Shown piece by piece: positions 34,261 through 43,155 of a DNA stretch of 64,000 bases (its first letter is position 1; every line of letters begins with the position of its first letter). The notes under the pieces are model-generated. The model saw nothing but the letters and a program-made list of their open reading frames with translations. It had not been told where the DNA came from and did not search any database. The DNA is from Rhizobium sp. AC27/96 (GTDB lineage: Bacteria > Pseudomonadota > Alphaproteobacteria > Rhizobiales > Rhizobiaceae). The DNA is taken from contig NZ_LXKN01000012.1 in the NCBI RefSeq assembly GCF_001692325.1, positions 1-64,000 of the forward strand, given 5' to 3'. The position numbers and the translations under genes were made by a program.

Positions 34261-34694
34261 AAATACTCAATAATATTGAATCTTATGTCGTCGTTTTTCC
34301 TCCTGGATAAAGGCGCAATATCGAGGGTCGATGTAGAAATTTATGATGACGCCGATTAGATTTTAACTGCAGCCTACCCGCGAAATGTGATTGTTCGAGC
34401 AGCCATTTATACTGCCATTGTTGGTTATCGATTACTGTAGGAGATAGAAATTTTGTGCCTTGAATTGACTTCTCCTTACATTGAGGATCAGCCATATAGT
34501 GATGGTCTGTGATTTTTTGTATTGTGGAACGAAGAAGTGACGACCGGTGTGGCTTCGTTCTGCGATGCCGCAGCTGCATCTATTATTCAATAGATCAACC
34601 CACAAAGGCTTATGTGAACCTGGAAATCGTAAGCCCCCCCATTTCCCCGAGTTCATTCAGATCAGACCTCAACACCCATGCCGACCTTCATGGA

Positions 34695-36671
34695 TTAGCG
34701 ACGCTTTGCCATCAGCAGGAAAAGATAGGGCGCCGCGATCAGTGTGGCGATCAATCCGGCCGGTAGCTGGTTGGGAAACAGCAGGATGCGGCCCAGCCAG
34801 TCGGCAAGGATCATCAGCGTGGCGCCGATGGCGGTCGCCGCCGACATCTCCATCAGCGGCCGCCGGAAGCCAGCCATTCTGGCCATATGCGGCGCCATCA
34901 GTCCGATAAAGCTGAGCGGTCCGATCATCAGGACGGATAGCCCCACCAGCATGCAGGCAAAGGCAAGCAGTAAGCCCCTGCTTCGAGAGACCGGCATGCC
35001 GAGCGCCGTCTGCGTGGTCGATCCGAGCGGTAGCAGCGCCAGCCAACGCGCAAAGAGCGGCAGCAGGGCAAGGGCAAGGATGGCTGAGATCGTCAAAATC
35101 AAGGCGTCGATCGGTCTTGCAAGGAAGGTCGATCCGTTCAGCCAGCGCAGCAGATCGAACATGCGCGGATTGCCGCTGGCAAGCAACACGGACACTACGG
35201 CGCTGAAGCAGGTCGTGAGCGCGACGCCGAACATGAACAGATCATGTGGCGCAAAAGCCTTGCGATGCCCGAACAGGAGCAGCAGGGAGAGTACTGTTGC
35301 AGCGCCCGCCATACTGAGAACTATCGATATTGCCGGTCCCGCACCCGGAATGAAGAGCGCGATAACGACGCCGCAGGCAGCGCCTGAGCTGATCCCCAAT
35401 AGCTCGGGGCTGGCAAGCGGGTTGGATGTCAGACGCTGGACAATGCAGCCGGCAATCGAGATCAGAGCGGCCGCCGCTGCGGCCGAAACCATTCGGGGAC
35501 CTCGCCAGAACAGGGTTGCTTCGGGAGAGGATAGGCCGGTGAAGGTCCAGCCATGCAATCCCCGGCCAATCAATAGTGAAAAGCCGGCAGCCACCAGCGC
35601 CGTTGCGATGATCAGGGCAAGCATAGGTCCTTGGGCGCGCAGGCGATGCGATGCCGCTTCGATTTCCGCCTTGACGATGGGGGCCATGTCCTTGCGGCGC
35701 GCGATCAGCCATAGAAGCAAAGGCGCTCCGAGGAATGCTGTCGCGGCACCTGCGGGAATTTCCGAGGCTGTCGGAAGGATCTGAAAAAGCTGATCGGTCG
35801 CCCAAAGCAGCAATGCGCCGAAAATCGGGGCAGCCAGGAGCTGTTCATGCACACGCCGATAGCCGCATCTTCGCACGATTTCGGGCGCGGCCAGGCCGAT
35901 GAAGCCGATGACGCCGACACCTGCCACACAGACGGCGGCAATCCATACGGCAAGCGCGAGCCCGCCCAGCCGGATCATGGCGGGAGATGCACCAAGGCTG
36001 GTGGCAGCTTCGTCGGAAACAGTGAGCACCGCAATCGGCCGGATCAGAAGGAGGCTCGCCAGGCAGGCGGGGATCAGGCGTGGCAGCAGATAGAGAACCG
36101 TATCCCAGTCCTGCGTGGCCAGGGAGCCGCTTCCCCAGATGAAGAGCTTGATCAGTCCGCCATGCAGCATGATCAGCAGCGTGTTGATGCCTCCGGCATA
36201 GAGGCTGGTCATGAGCCCGGCAAGCAGCAACACCTGAGCAGCAAAGCGGCTGCGCCATGCCAGCCCGAATACAAGCAGACTGGCGGCGATCCCGCCGGCA
36301 AGGGCAACAGCCGTCCGGCTGGAATGGACGAAGGAGGGCGCCCAGAGCGATGCCGCGCTCATGGCTAGAAAGGCGCCAGCCGACACGCCAAGCGTTGCCG
36401 GTTCGGCGGCCGGGTTTCGCAGGGTCAACTGCATCAGGACGCCGGCAAGCGTCAGCCCCGCCCCAATCAAAATGGCGGTCACGATGCGCGGCAGCACGCT
36501 GTAGTGCAGCGTCAATTGCGGGATGGAATGCAGGTCTGGCGCAATGGCGGCCTGCATCCAGAGATCCGGGCTCAATGTTCGTGACGCGCCATAGAGGCTG
36601 AGAGCCAGCGAGAACAGGGCGAGCACCAGGCCTGTGACCACAAGCCGAAAGGGATGGGCGTTGGCGGTCAT
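34695..36671 (-). CDS. fhuB: FhuB-like double-domain siderophore ABC permease
   Basis: A 658-residue inner-membrane permease made of two tandem FecCD-type halves. Each half has the LTLAGVLMQ or AGCIVQRLTSNPLASPELLG region and a C-terminal GFIGLAAPEIVRR or SFIGLMAPHMARM coupling motif, with about 20 membrane segments in total. This fused form is typical of FhuB, which imports ferric hydroxamates. ATG 36671 follows the fhuD TGA by one base; an in-frame GTG at 36680 overlapping fhuD is an alternative. No ATPase gene (fhuC) follows; the next 1.5 kb holds no gene. Confidence 0.93.
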   Translation of the reverse strand: MTANAHPFRLVVTGLVLALFSLALSLYGASRTLSPDLWMQAAIAPDLHSIPQLTLHYSVLPRIVTAILIGAGLTLAGVLMQLTLRNPAAEPATLGVSAGAFLAMSAASLWAPSFVHSSRTAVALAGGIAASLLVFGLAWRSRFAAQVLLLAGLMTSLYAGGINTLLIMLHGGLIKLFIWGSGSLATQDWDTVLYLLPRLIPACLASLLLIRPIAVLTVSDEAATSLGASPAMIRLGGLALAVWIAAVCVAGVGVIGFIGLAAPEIVRRCGYRRVHEQLLAAPIFGALLLWATDQLFQILPTASEIPAGAATAFLGAPLLLWLIARRKDMAPIVKAEIEAASHRLRAQGPMLALIIATALVAAGFSLLIGRGLHGWTFTGLSSPEATLFWRGPRMVSAAAAAALISIAGCIVQRLTSNPLASPELLGISSGAACGVVIALFIPGAGPAISIVLSMAGAATVLSLLLLFGHRKAFAPHDLFMFGVALTTCFSAVVSVLLASGNPRMFDLLRWLNGSTFLARPIDALILTISAILALALLPLFARWLALLPLGSTTQTALGMPVSRSRGLLLAFACMLVGLSVLMIGPLSFIGLMAPHMARMAGFRRPLMEMSAATAIGATLMILADWLGRILLFPNQLPAGLIATLIAAPYLFLLMAKRR

Positions 36672-36672
36672 G

Positions 36673-37593
36673 TCAGGCACCCTTGCCGTTCAATGCCGTG
36701 GCAAGCAGCCTGGCGAAGCGGATGATGGCGGGAACGCCGCCATTGTCCATGACCGGTGGCAGCTGGAAAATTCGTCCGTCGCGCACGGGCGGAAGAGCCT
36801 GCCAGAAAAACCCGTCCGCCGACGGCATCGACACGGAGTTGCTGCCGTCGGCGGCGATGAGAACAAGGCCGGCCTCCGGAACACCGGCGATGCGGTCAAG
36901 CCCTGCAGTGGCCTGGCCCCTCCAGAAGCCACTATCCTTCTGGGCGTTTATCAGACCGAGCCTATCGAGAATATCCGCGAAAAGGCTTCCCGGCCCGAAA
37001 ACCGTGAGGTGCCTGTCATCCGCGGATGTCGCGATCCACAGCGGGCGCTCGTGCCATGATGACACCAGCACTTTCGCATCCTGCAATTGCCGCTCCATGA
37101 CGGCACGAAGAGCAGGCCATGTTGATTGCTGGCCGATGGCATTGGCCAGCTGTTCAGTCCCTGAAATCGCTGACGCAATGGTCGCATCGCCGTTATGGCT
37201 GAGATCGATGATGACTGTCGGGGCAATCCGCTGCAGGAAGGGTTCACCGATGCGCAGCGACGGCGGTATGATGATGAGATCAGGGGCGAGCTCATCCAGC
37301 AACTCGAAATTCGGCGTGAACAGAAGCCCGACATCCGTGACCTCGTCCGGCATCGGTGGCTCGATAACGGATTGGCGGTAATAATCGATGGCGGGAACGC
37401 CGACGATGTTGGCGCCCAATGCCAGGGCGCTTGCCGCCAATGCCCAGTCAAGGACGACGATCCTTGGCGGCGAATGCTTTTCCTGCGCCCTAATTTCGCC
37501 TGTAAAGCCAGTCGCGATGAGGCCGCCACCCAGCAGCGCCATGAGGCGCCGCCGGGTGATGTTTGGGCCATGTGCATCGCAAGCCGCTTGCAT
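36673..37593 (-). CDS. fhuD: FhuD-like periplasmic siderophore-binding protein
   Basis: A 306-residue substrate-binding protein of the helical-backbone class. Its twin-arginine signal (TRRRLMALLGGGL, Arg14-16) indicates Tat export. The binding-protein core includes IVVLDWALAASALALG, FTPNFELLDELAPDLIII and the C-terminal MDNGGVPAIIRFARLL. FhuD delivers ferric hydroxamates to FhuB. It begins 4 bases after the receptor stop and abuts fhuB, forming one operon. Confidence 0.92.
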   Translation of the reverse strand: MQAACDAHGPNITRRRLMALLGGGLIATGFTGEIRAQEKHSPPRIVVLDWALAASALALGANIVGVPAIDYYRQSVIEPPMPDEVTDVGLLFTPNFELLDELAPDLIIIPPSLRIGEPFLQRIAPTVIIDLSHNGDATIASAISGTEQLANAIGQQSTWPALRAVMERQLQDAKVLVSSWHERPLWIATSADDRHLTVFGPGSLFADILDRLGLINAQKDSGFWRGQATAGLDRIAGVPEAGLVLIAADGSNSVSMPSADGFFWQALPPVRDGRIFQLPPVMDNGGVPAIIRFARLLATALNGKGA

Positions 37594-37597
37594 CGGC

Positions 37598-40039
37598 TTA
37601 CCAATGCGTCTTCAGGCTGACCATGAAGCTGCGCGGCTCGCCATAGATGCCGAAATAGCGGGTCGGGATACGGTCGAAATAGGTGCGATCGAACAGGTTC
37701 TTGACCGTCAGATTGACGTCGGCATGGTCGTTGATCTTGTAACCGACCTGAGCGTCGAAGACGGCGTAGCCACCTTGATGTCCGATATCGATGCCGGTGC
37801 CCGCGCCGCGATCCGTGCTGCTGTAGGCGCGCATGCCTGCGCCCAGGCTAACGCCATGGAGCGAGCTGTCATCCTGGAAGGTATATTTGCTCCACAGCTT
37901 GAACGTATGCTTCGGCTCTTCCGGGTCGACCACTAGGCCCTGATAGTCCGGATCGGAAAGATACTTCGTCTGCAGGTAGGTATAGCCCGCAGTCAGGTTG
38001 AGGCCAGTGAACAGCTCGCCGGTGAGCTCGGCCTCGATACCACGGCTGCGCGCCTTTCCAGCCGCGATAGAATAGAGCGGGTTCGAAGGATCGGCAACCG
38101 CGCGATGGTTGTCGTTGATGTTGAAAGCCGCCACCGTTGCGGTGAGGCCGCCGTCGAGGAACACGCCCTTGACACCGACTTCGTACTGCTGGCCGACGCG
38201 CGGCTGCAAGCCGGCACCGGTAAACGTTGTTTGGGCCTGCGGCTGGAAGATATCGGCGTAGCTGCCGTAGATCGAATAAGTGTCGTTCAGATCATAGACG
38301 ATGCCGACATAAGGCGTGAATTTGTTGTTGACGCTGGGATCGGATGTCCAATCGCCTTCGGTCGGCACGATCGACCGGTGCTCGTTGCCGTAGAAGCTCA
38401 GACGGCCGCCCAGAACGAGGGTCAGCGGGTCAAGCAGCTTCAACCGGGTCTGACCATAAATTCCCGTTTCGTTGCTCCTGGACTGCTGGCCATAATTATA
38501 GGGAACATCGACTTCAGGAATGGTCGATGGTGCCGAATAGATGTCAAACAGCCCGGCACCCACATAGCCGCTCTCCGAACGCGAGGTGCGGTACGCGTAG
38601 TTTGCGCCGACAAGCAACTGGCTCTCGCGGCCCAGAAAATCGAAGGACCCGGAAAGATTGGTGTCGAAGCCGAACCATTGATTGTGAAGGGGGCCGCCCT
38701 GGATTGCGTATTGAGCCTGGTTGGTGGCCGTGTCGACACCCCCGAACATGTAGGCATATTTGCTGTTATTGCGCATGTCGCGATACATGAGCGTCGAATT
38801 GGAGACCCAACCATTGTCAAACTCGTGCTTCAGGTTGGCATAGAGTTCGCTCGTCTGGAAATCGTTGTAGCTCCAGTCGGCGCCAAAGAAGGCCGATCTT
38901 GGCGCGTTCAAATATGAACCATCCGCATAGCGCGATTGCCCATAGTCGAATGGCGAAAACCGCTGCTTCTGATAGGCGCCCGAAAGGCTCAGGGTCGTCT
39001 TGTCGTCAAGGTCGAATTGAAGTGCGCCATAGGCCGTGCCGTGCCATTCGCCGGCATCGTCATAGAAGAAGTCGCGGTCCTGGCCGGTGACGATCAATCG
39101 CCCGCGGGCACTGCCGTCGCTGTTGAAAGGCCCCGTCACATCCACGGTCTGGCGCTTGAAATTCCAGGATCCGATCTGCGTGTCGGTCGAAATCGCGAAG
39201 TGATCGAGCGGCATGCGGCGCACGAAATTGGCGGTGCCGGCCGGGCTTCCCGATCCCTGCAGCAGTCCGGCGGGACCGCGAAGGATCTCGACGCGGTCAT
39301 AGATCGACATGTCGAACTGCGTCAGATACTGGACGCCGCCGGGCACGGGCATGCCATCATATTGCGCATCGAGCGCATAGCCGCGCGCGTTGAAATAGGA
39401 TGTGCCGTCGCCATAGGGCGTTGCCGTGACGCCGGTGGTCTGCCGCAGCGTATCCTCAACGGAATTGAGGTTCTGGTCGGCGATCCGCTGGCGGGTGATG
39501 ACCGAAACGGAATTCGGGATCTCGCGGATCGGAACCGGCATCTTGCCGGCAATCGTCACGGAGTCGGCGCGATAGGAGCCACTGCCCTCGGTCGTCGCGC
39601 CACTTGATTGGCCTTGCACCACGATCGGCGCAAGCGCGGTAGCGCCGTCGGCGCCTGCAGCCGTCGCGGGTTGTTTTGGGTCGGTCAGAACGATGGATTG
39701 GTTGCCGGCGACGCGATAGCTGATGCCGGTACCAGCCAGCAATCGGCCGATTGCTTCCGGCACGGACATAGTGCCGTTCAGCGCAGCGGAGCGACTGCCA
39801 GCCGGCAGCGTAAACCCGTAGGCGATGCGCCAGCCGCTCACGGCGCCGACATCGGCAATCGCCGCGGCAAGCGGCTTTGCAGGAATATGGAACTGGTAGG
39901 CCGATGTCGAAACGGCAGCTCTATTGGCTTTGGCATCCTGCTGAGCAGCAACCGGTATCGCTCCGGCAATCAACAGCGCCGTTGTCGCCATCAGCCTGCT
40001 GAAATCGCGTGTCCTGCCCCCGCCTGCGCGCCCAACCAT
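37598..40039 (-). CDS. TonB-dependent siderophore receptor with STN signalling domain
   Basis: An 813-residue outer-membrane receptor. Signal peptide to about residue 33; STN domain about 47-115 (FHIPAKPLAAAIADVGAVSG); plug domain about 165-270 (NSVSVITRQRIADQN, VEILRGPAGLLQGSGSPAGT); then the barrel ending SFMVSLKTHW with terminal Trp. The STN domain relays ligand binding to the anti-sigma factor FecR encoded upstream. Neighbouring fhuD and fhuB point to a ferric hydroxamate ligand (FhuA/FoxA type). GGAG lies 7 bases before the ATG. Confidence 0.95.
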   Translation of the reverse strand: MVGRAGGGRTRDFSRLMATTALLIAGAIPVAAQQDAKANRAAVSTSAYQFHIPAKPLAAAIADVGAVSGWRIAYGFTLPAGSRSAALNGTMSVPEAIGRLLAGTGISYRVAGNQSIVLTDPKQPATAAGADGATALAPIVVQGQSSGATTEGSGSYRADSVTIAGKMPVPIREIPNSVSVITRQRIADQNLNSVEDTLRQTTGVTATPYGDGTSYFNARGYALDAQYDGMPVPGGVQYLTQFDMSIYDRVEILRGPAGLLQGSGSPAGTANFVRRMPLDHFAISTDTQIGSWNFKRQTVDVTGPFNSDGSARGRLIVTGQDRDFFYDDAGEWHGTAYGALQFDLDDKTTLSLSGAYQKQRFSPFDYGQSRYADGSYLNAPRSAFFGADWSYNDFQTSELYANLKHEFDNGWVSNSTLMYRDMRNNSKYAYMFGGVDTATNQAQYAIQGGPLHNQWFGFDTNLSGSFDFLGRESQLLVGANYAYRTSRSESGYVGAGLFDIYSAPSTIPEVDVPYNYGQQSRSNETGIYGQTRLKLLDPLTLVLGGRLSFYGNEHRSIVPTEGDWTSDPSVNNKFTPYVGIVYDLNDTYSIYGSYADIFQPQAQTTFTGAGLQPRVGQQYEVGVKGVFLDGGLTATVAAFNINDNHRAVADPSNPLYSIAAGKARSRGIEAELTGELFTGLNLTAGYTYLQTKYLSDPDYQGLVVDPEEPKHTFKLWSKYTFQDDSSLHGVSLGAGMRAYSSTDRGAGTGIDIGHQGGYAVFDAQVGYKINDHADVNLTVKNLFDRTYFDRIPTRYFGIYGEPRSFMVSLKTHW

Positions 40040-40167
40040 TCATCTGCTCCTTGATCAACCCAAACCAACGTGGCCATGAAGCGGCCTCTGATGGGTTAAA
40101 CGGGTGACGAAGCATCTGCCGTGTCGGGAAATTTCAGAAAAATGACGCCTCGGTCTATTTTTCTCTC

Positions 40168-41121
40168 TCAGTAGAGAATGGTGAGCAGCGGCGGTACGCG
40201 CGTGACCGTGCCGTCGACCGCTTGCGCGATCGTTTCGAGCGATGCGTTGACGTCGGTCAGCGGGAAAGTGCCGGATATCCGCCGGTCGGCCAGCCGGCCG
40301 CGAACCATGATCGGCCGGGGCGAATGCCGCTCCAGAGCGCGCACGACGTCTGCCACCCTTGCTCCCTGAACAACCAGTCGCCCGCTCATCCAGGATAGTG
40401 CGAGGTTCGTGTCCGTCGACGCGATCTTGCCGACGCGGCCGCCGGCCAGCGTCGTCTGATCGCCTTCGCGCAGGATGACCGGTTCCGTATCGTTGCTGCC
40501 GATGACGGCGACAGCACCCTCCGAGACAACGACATCGGTCTCATCAATGCCGATGTCGACATTGAACTTGGTGCCGATATCGCGGACCTCGTCGCCTCTC
40601 GCGACGACCGTGAACGTGCCCGGGACGCCATGGCGCACTTCGAAATATGCCTCGCCCCGCAACAGGCGCACACGGCGCTGGCCATTTTCGAAATCGAGCC
40701 CGATAGCAGTATCCGCGCCCAGACGCGCGATCGATCCATCCGGGAGAACGACGCTCGATATCAGTTCCTGATGCGTGACGATATCGGCCTGCCAGTTCTC
40801 GACCAGAGATGGGTTGAACCAACAGACGCAGACTATGGTCGCGACGGCGGCCGCCGGGGGGATAAGCCAGCTCAGGCGTGGCCGCAGGCGCAGGGCAATC
40901 GTCCGGCGAAACGAAGTCTTCGCGGCAATGCGCCGCGCCGGCATCTCCAACTGGGCATAGAGCACGCGCAATTCATCGAACGCGCGCCTGTGACGGCGAT
41001 CGGCATTGAGCCAGTCATCCAGTTTCCGGGCTTCGCTTGCTCCAAAGGAGCCGCCCGTCCGCTTTGCCAGCCATAGAGCCGCCTGGTCGCGCTGCTCTTC
41101 CGTCGGTTCGTCGCTCGTCAT
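40168..41121 (-). CDS. fecR: FecR-type anti-sigma factor/signal transducer
   Basis: A 317-residue inner-membrane protein. The cytoplasmic N-terminus has EEQRDQAALWLAKRTGG and a KLDDWLNADRRHRRAFDEL segment with conserved Trp residues; one membrane segment lies near 85-105 (WLIPPAAAVATIVCVCWF). The periplasmic FecR domain includes GSIARLGADTAIGLDF and RRVRLLRGEAYFEV, and a C-terminal STN-like region interacts with the receptor. ATG 41121 follows GAGGAGAA. It transmits the receptor signal to FecI. Confidence 0.93.
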   Translation of the reverse strand: MTSDEPTEEQRDQAALWLAKRTGGSFGASEARKLDDWLNADRRHRRAFDELRVLYAQLEMPARRIAAKTSFRRTIALRLRPRLSWLIPPAAAVATIVCVCWFNPSLVENWQADIVTHQELISSVVLPDGSIARLGADTAIGLDFENGQRRVRLLRGEAYFEVRHGVPGTFTVVARGDEVRDIGTKFNVDIGIDETDVVVSEGAVAVIGSNDTEPVILREGDQTTLAGGRVGKIASTDTNLALSWMSGRLVVQGARVADVVRALERHSPRPIMVRGRLADRRISGTFPLTDVNASLETIAQAVDGTVTRVPPLLTILY

Positions 41122-41226
41122 TTCTCCTCGTATCACGCGCAGCCATAGCACGCCGAAACGCACGCGCCATCTCTATAGTGGAGAACGGGCGACGGATGAA
41201 ATGCCGTGTCTCATGAGGACGGGATT

Positions 41227-41745
41227 TCAGCTCTCTTGGCGAATATGGGTTGCAAGACTTGCCTGGCAATGCCGCAGGGCCCTTGCAATATGCTTCTCGA
41301 CGCTGTTGACGGAGATGCCTTGAAGACGGGCAATGTCCTTGTTCGACAGCCCGTCGACCCGCCGCATCAGGAAGATATCGCGGCAGCGAGGGGATAGTGC
41401 GGCCAGTGCCTCATCGAGCGCGGAAAGAGCCTCGCGCGCTTCCAGACCGGCTTCCGCCGATGGTGTGGACACAGGCATCTGTTCCGGCAGAACGGAAGAG
41501 ATCAGTTCTGCTCGTCTGCTTTCGCGCCGATGATGCTCGATGGCTGCATTTCTCGCGGCGGCATAAAGCACATTACGGTCGTCCTCGGCCGTGGCTCTCG
41601 GGCCTGCCGCAAGCGCGCGGACAAAGACATCCTGCACGATATCGGCTGCCGTCTCCTGATTGCGGACACTCTTGCGGACCAGGGCTTCCAAACGGCGATG
41701 ATGCTCTGCGAAAAGCCACCCGATCTTGCTGCCCCAACTCGTCAT
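41227..41745 (-). CDS. fecI: FecI-type ECF sigma factor
   Basis: A 172-residue ECF sigma factor. Region 2 includes RRLEALVRKSVRNQETAADIVQDVF and region 4 has LSPRCRDIFLMRRVDGLSNKDIARLQGIS with VNSVEKHIARALRHC. ATG 41745 fits the family length; the open frame continues to a TTG at 41796 that would add an unlikely tail. It should direct transcription of the receptor operon (37598-40039 onward) when FecR signals iron-siderophore binding. Expected Fur control could not be confirmed by eye. Confidence 0.93.
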   Translation of the reverse strand: MTSWGSKIGWLFAEHHRRLEALVRKSVRNQETAADIVQDVFVRALAAGPRATAEDDRNVLYAAARNAAIEHHRRESRRAELISSVLPEQMPVSTPSAEAGLEAREALSALDEALAALSPRCRDIFLMRRVDGLSNKDIARLQGISVNSVEKHIARALRHCQASLATHIRQES

Positions 41746-42238
41746 CGCAAACTCAACCTGCTTCGGCGGATCTTTCCATGTGCCGCTGATCTGCAATTAC
41801 AAAGGGGCGGTTGGCTCTGCAATCGCTATAGATTGGACTCATTCTATGGAGCGGATGGAAAAACATCCGAATAGACGTGCAGTTCGTCGTAAGGTGTTGT
41901 TTTTACATCAAATCCTACACATCGTACTTTGCTAAAAGTTGAAAATAATAATCATGTTTTGCCGCCAAGTGTTGCTGTGCCGCAACAACACATGTGAAGG
42001 GTGTCAGGCCTGCCAGGCGGCAGATCCTCACTCCATCGTCGCCCTGTGCTCAAACAACGGCGTCTCAAATACCGATCTTCGCTGCCAATATTGGCGGTCC
42101 ATCCAGATGGCTTGAAATCCTGGCCCTTGAAAGAAGCGCAGCGCTCGAACCATGTTGGAAAGCCACCGTTGTGATGGGCGCAACACATCTCCGTGAGCCC
42201 GGCTTTCAATCCTCACAGCATCATGTCAGTATTGTGCA
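41746..42238. other. Intergenic region between fecI and the copper efflux genes
   Basis: About 490 bases separate divergent operons. It must hold the fecI promoter and that of the efflux operon. The segment 41880-41953 is very AT-rich. A 53-codon Cys-rich frame starts at 41954. Small inverted repeats occur at GTGTTG/CAACAC (about 41969-41991) and CTGCC/GGCAG (about 42010-42024). No copper-regulator gene (CueR or CopR type) is next to it. Confidence 0.45.
41954..42115 (+). CDS. Possible 53-residue Cys-rich peptide upstream of copper efflux genes
   Basis: ATG 41954 opens a 53-codon frame ending TGA at 42113-42115. It has seven Cys residues (3, 9, 14, 17, 20, 32, 44), including a CEGCQAC cluster of C-x2-C-x2-C type. 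No good ribosome site is visible before the ATG, and overlapping frames exist on both strands, so it may be chance. Its place just ahead of a copper-type operon makes a metal-responsive leader peptide or a small metal-binding protein thinkable. Confidence 0.25.
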   Translation: MFCRQVLLCRNNTCEGCQACQAADPHSIVALCSNNGVSNTDLRCQYWRSIQMA

Positions 42239-42622
42239 ATGAGACTTTCAGGGATCGTCCATCGTCTGTTTCTGCTCGTCGCCATGCTCGCGGTCATCGT
42301 CGGCCCGATGAGCATCGGGCTGGCCGACAGTGCAATGGCATCTTCGGGTACCGCGACGATGGAGCGTATGGCCAGCGTCATGCCCGACATGCAGATGACG
42401 GATAATATGCCCTGCTGCCCAGAGAAGCAGCCGGTCCAGCGGGACTGCGCCAAGAGCTGTCCCCTGGCCCTGGTTTGCACGACGTCAATCTTCGCCCACG
42501 CTCCCGAGGCCCACGGCTGGTCGCTCGCGATTTCCTGGGTGTCGCATCGCTACGACCTCTTGCCGGCGTCACAATTGACGCCCGCACTCATCGAACCACC
42601 CGCCCGACCTCCGCAAGCCTGA
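42239..42622 (+). CDS. Small secreted Cys-containing protein, copper-operon leader (CutF/DUF2946-like?)
   Basis: A 127-residue protein with a signal peptide (VHRLFLLVAMLAVIVGPMSIGLA), a Met-rich stretch (MERMASVMPDMQMTDNM), then Cys residues in MPCCPEKQPVQRDC and KSCPLALVC. Met and Cys ligands suit Cu(I). It precedes the YtkA-like and CusBA-like genes in the same direction with a gap of 128 bases. It resembles the small Cys-motif proteins placed ahead of copper genes (CutF-type), but I cannot confirm family membership. Confidence 0.65.
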   Translation: MRLSGIVHRLFLLVAMLAVIVGPMSIGLADSAMASSGTATMERMASVMPDMQMTDNMPCCPEKQPVQRDCAKSCPLALVCTTSIFAHAPEAHGWSLAISWVSHRYDLLPASQLTPALIEPPARPPQA

Positions 42623-42750
42623 TCTCAAGCCATTTTTGAACATGCCCAAGGTTCACGCCAGGCGCTTGACTGCGTTTGCGCTGATCCGATGGCAATCAAT
42701 AGTGACCCAAGGACGTGATCAAGACATCCGTCCCGATGAGATCGTAAATC

Positions 42751-43155
42751 ATGAACACCACTTCCTTTTCCGCGGGGGCGATGCTCCTCGCCGGCGTGCT
42801 GATCGTTGGCTCGGCCACCGTGACACTTGCAGCCTCACAGGACTATGAATTCCAGCCTGTCTCGACCAAGGTGAAACAGGGTCAGGGATCGCTGGTATCC
42901 GTCCGCCTGATCGACAAACGCACCGGCAAACCCGTTCCCGACGCAGTCATCTTCACCACCCGCATGGACATGGCTCCCGAAGGCATGGAGACGATGACGA
43001 CCCCGGTCGAAGCGGCCACCTCCACCGAGCCCGGCGTCTATGCTTTCAAGACCGACTTCACGATGGCGGGCGACTGGCGCTTCAAGCTCGCCGCCAAGCT
43101 CCAGGGCGAACCTGACACCGTCCAGGGCGAGATCGTCCTGAAGGCGGCTCCTTGA
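42751..43155 (+). CDS. YtkA/FixH-like small periplasmic protein of a metal efflux operon
   Basis: A 134-residue exported protein: hydrophobic signal to about residue 28, then an immunoglobulin-like YtkA domain with VRLIDKRTGKPVPDAVIFTTRMDM and GVYAFKTDFTMAGDWRFKL. Such proteins are regularly encoded with heavy-metal RND pumps. Two Met-containing segments (MDMAP, MTT) could help handle copper. The TTGA at its end overlaps the next gene's TTG start. Confidence 0.82.
   Translation: MNTTSFSAGAMLLAGVLIVGSATVTLAASQDYEFQPVSTKVKQGQGSLVSVRLIDKRTGKPVPDAVIFTTRMDMAPEGMETMTTPVEAATSTEPGVYAFKTDFTMAGDWRFKLAAKLQGEPDTVQGEIVLKAAP

Larger units (their letters stand above)
33149..34694. other. Gene-poor 1.5-kb region between export gene and siderophore operon
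   Basis: No intact gene is supported here. The first part should hold the promoter of the export gene. The stretch is AT-rich compared with its surroundings, has two strong hairpins (33486-33509, 33560-33588) and a broken cupin-like frame (about 33685-34260). Other open frames of 60-120 codons overlap one another on both strands and show no recognisable motif. It looks like decayed or imported DNA. Confidence 0.5.
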
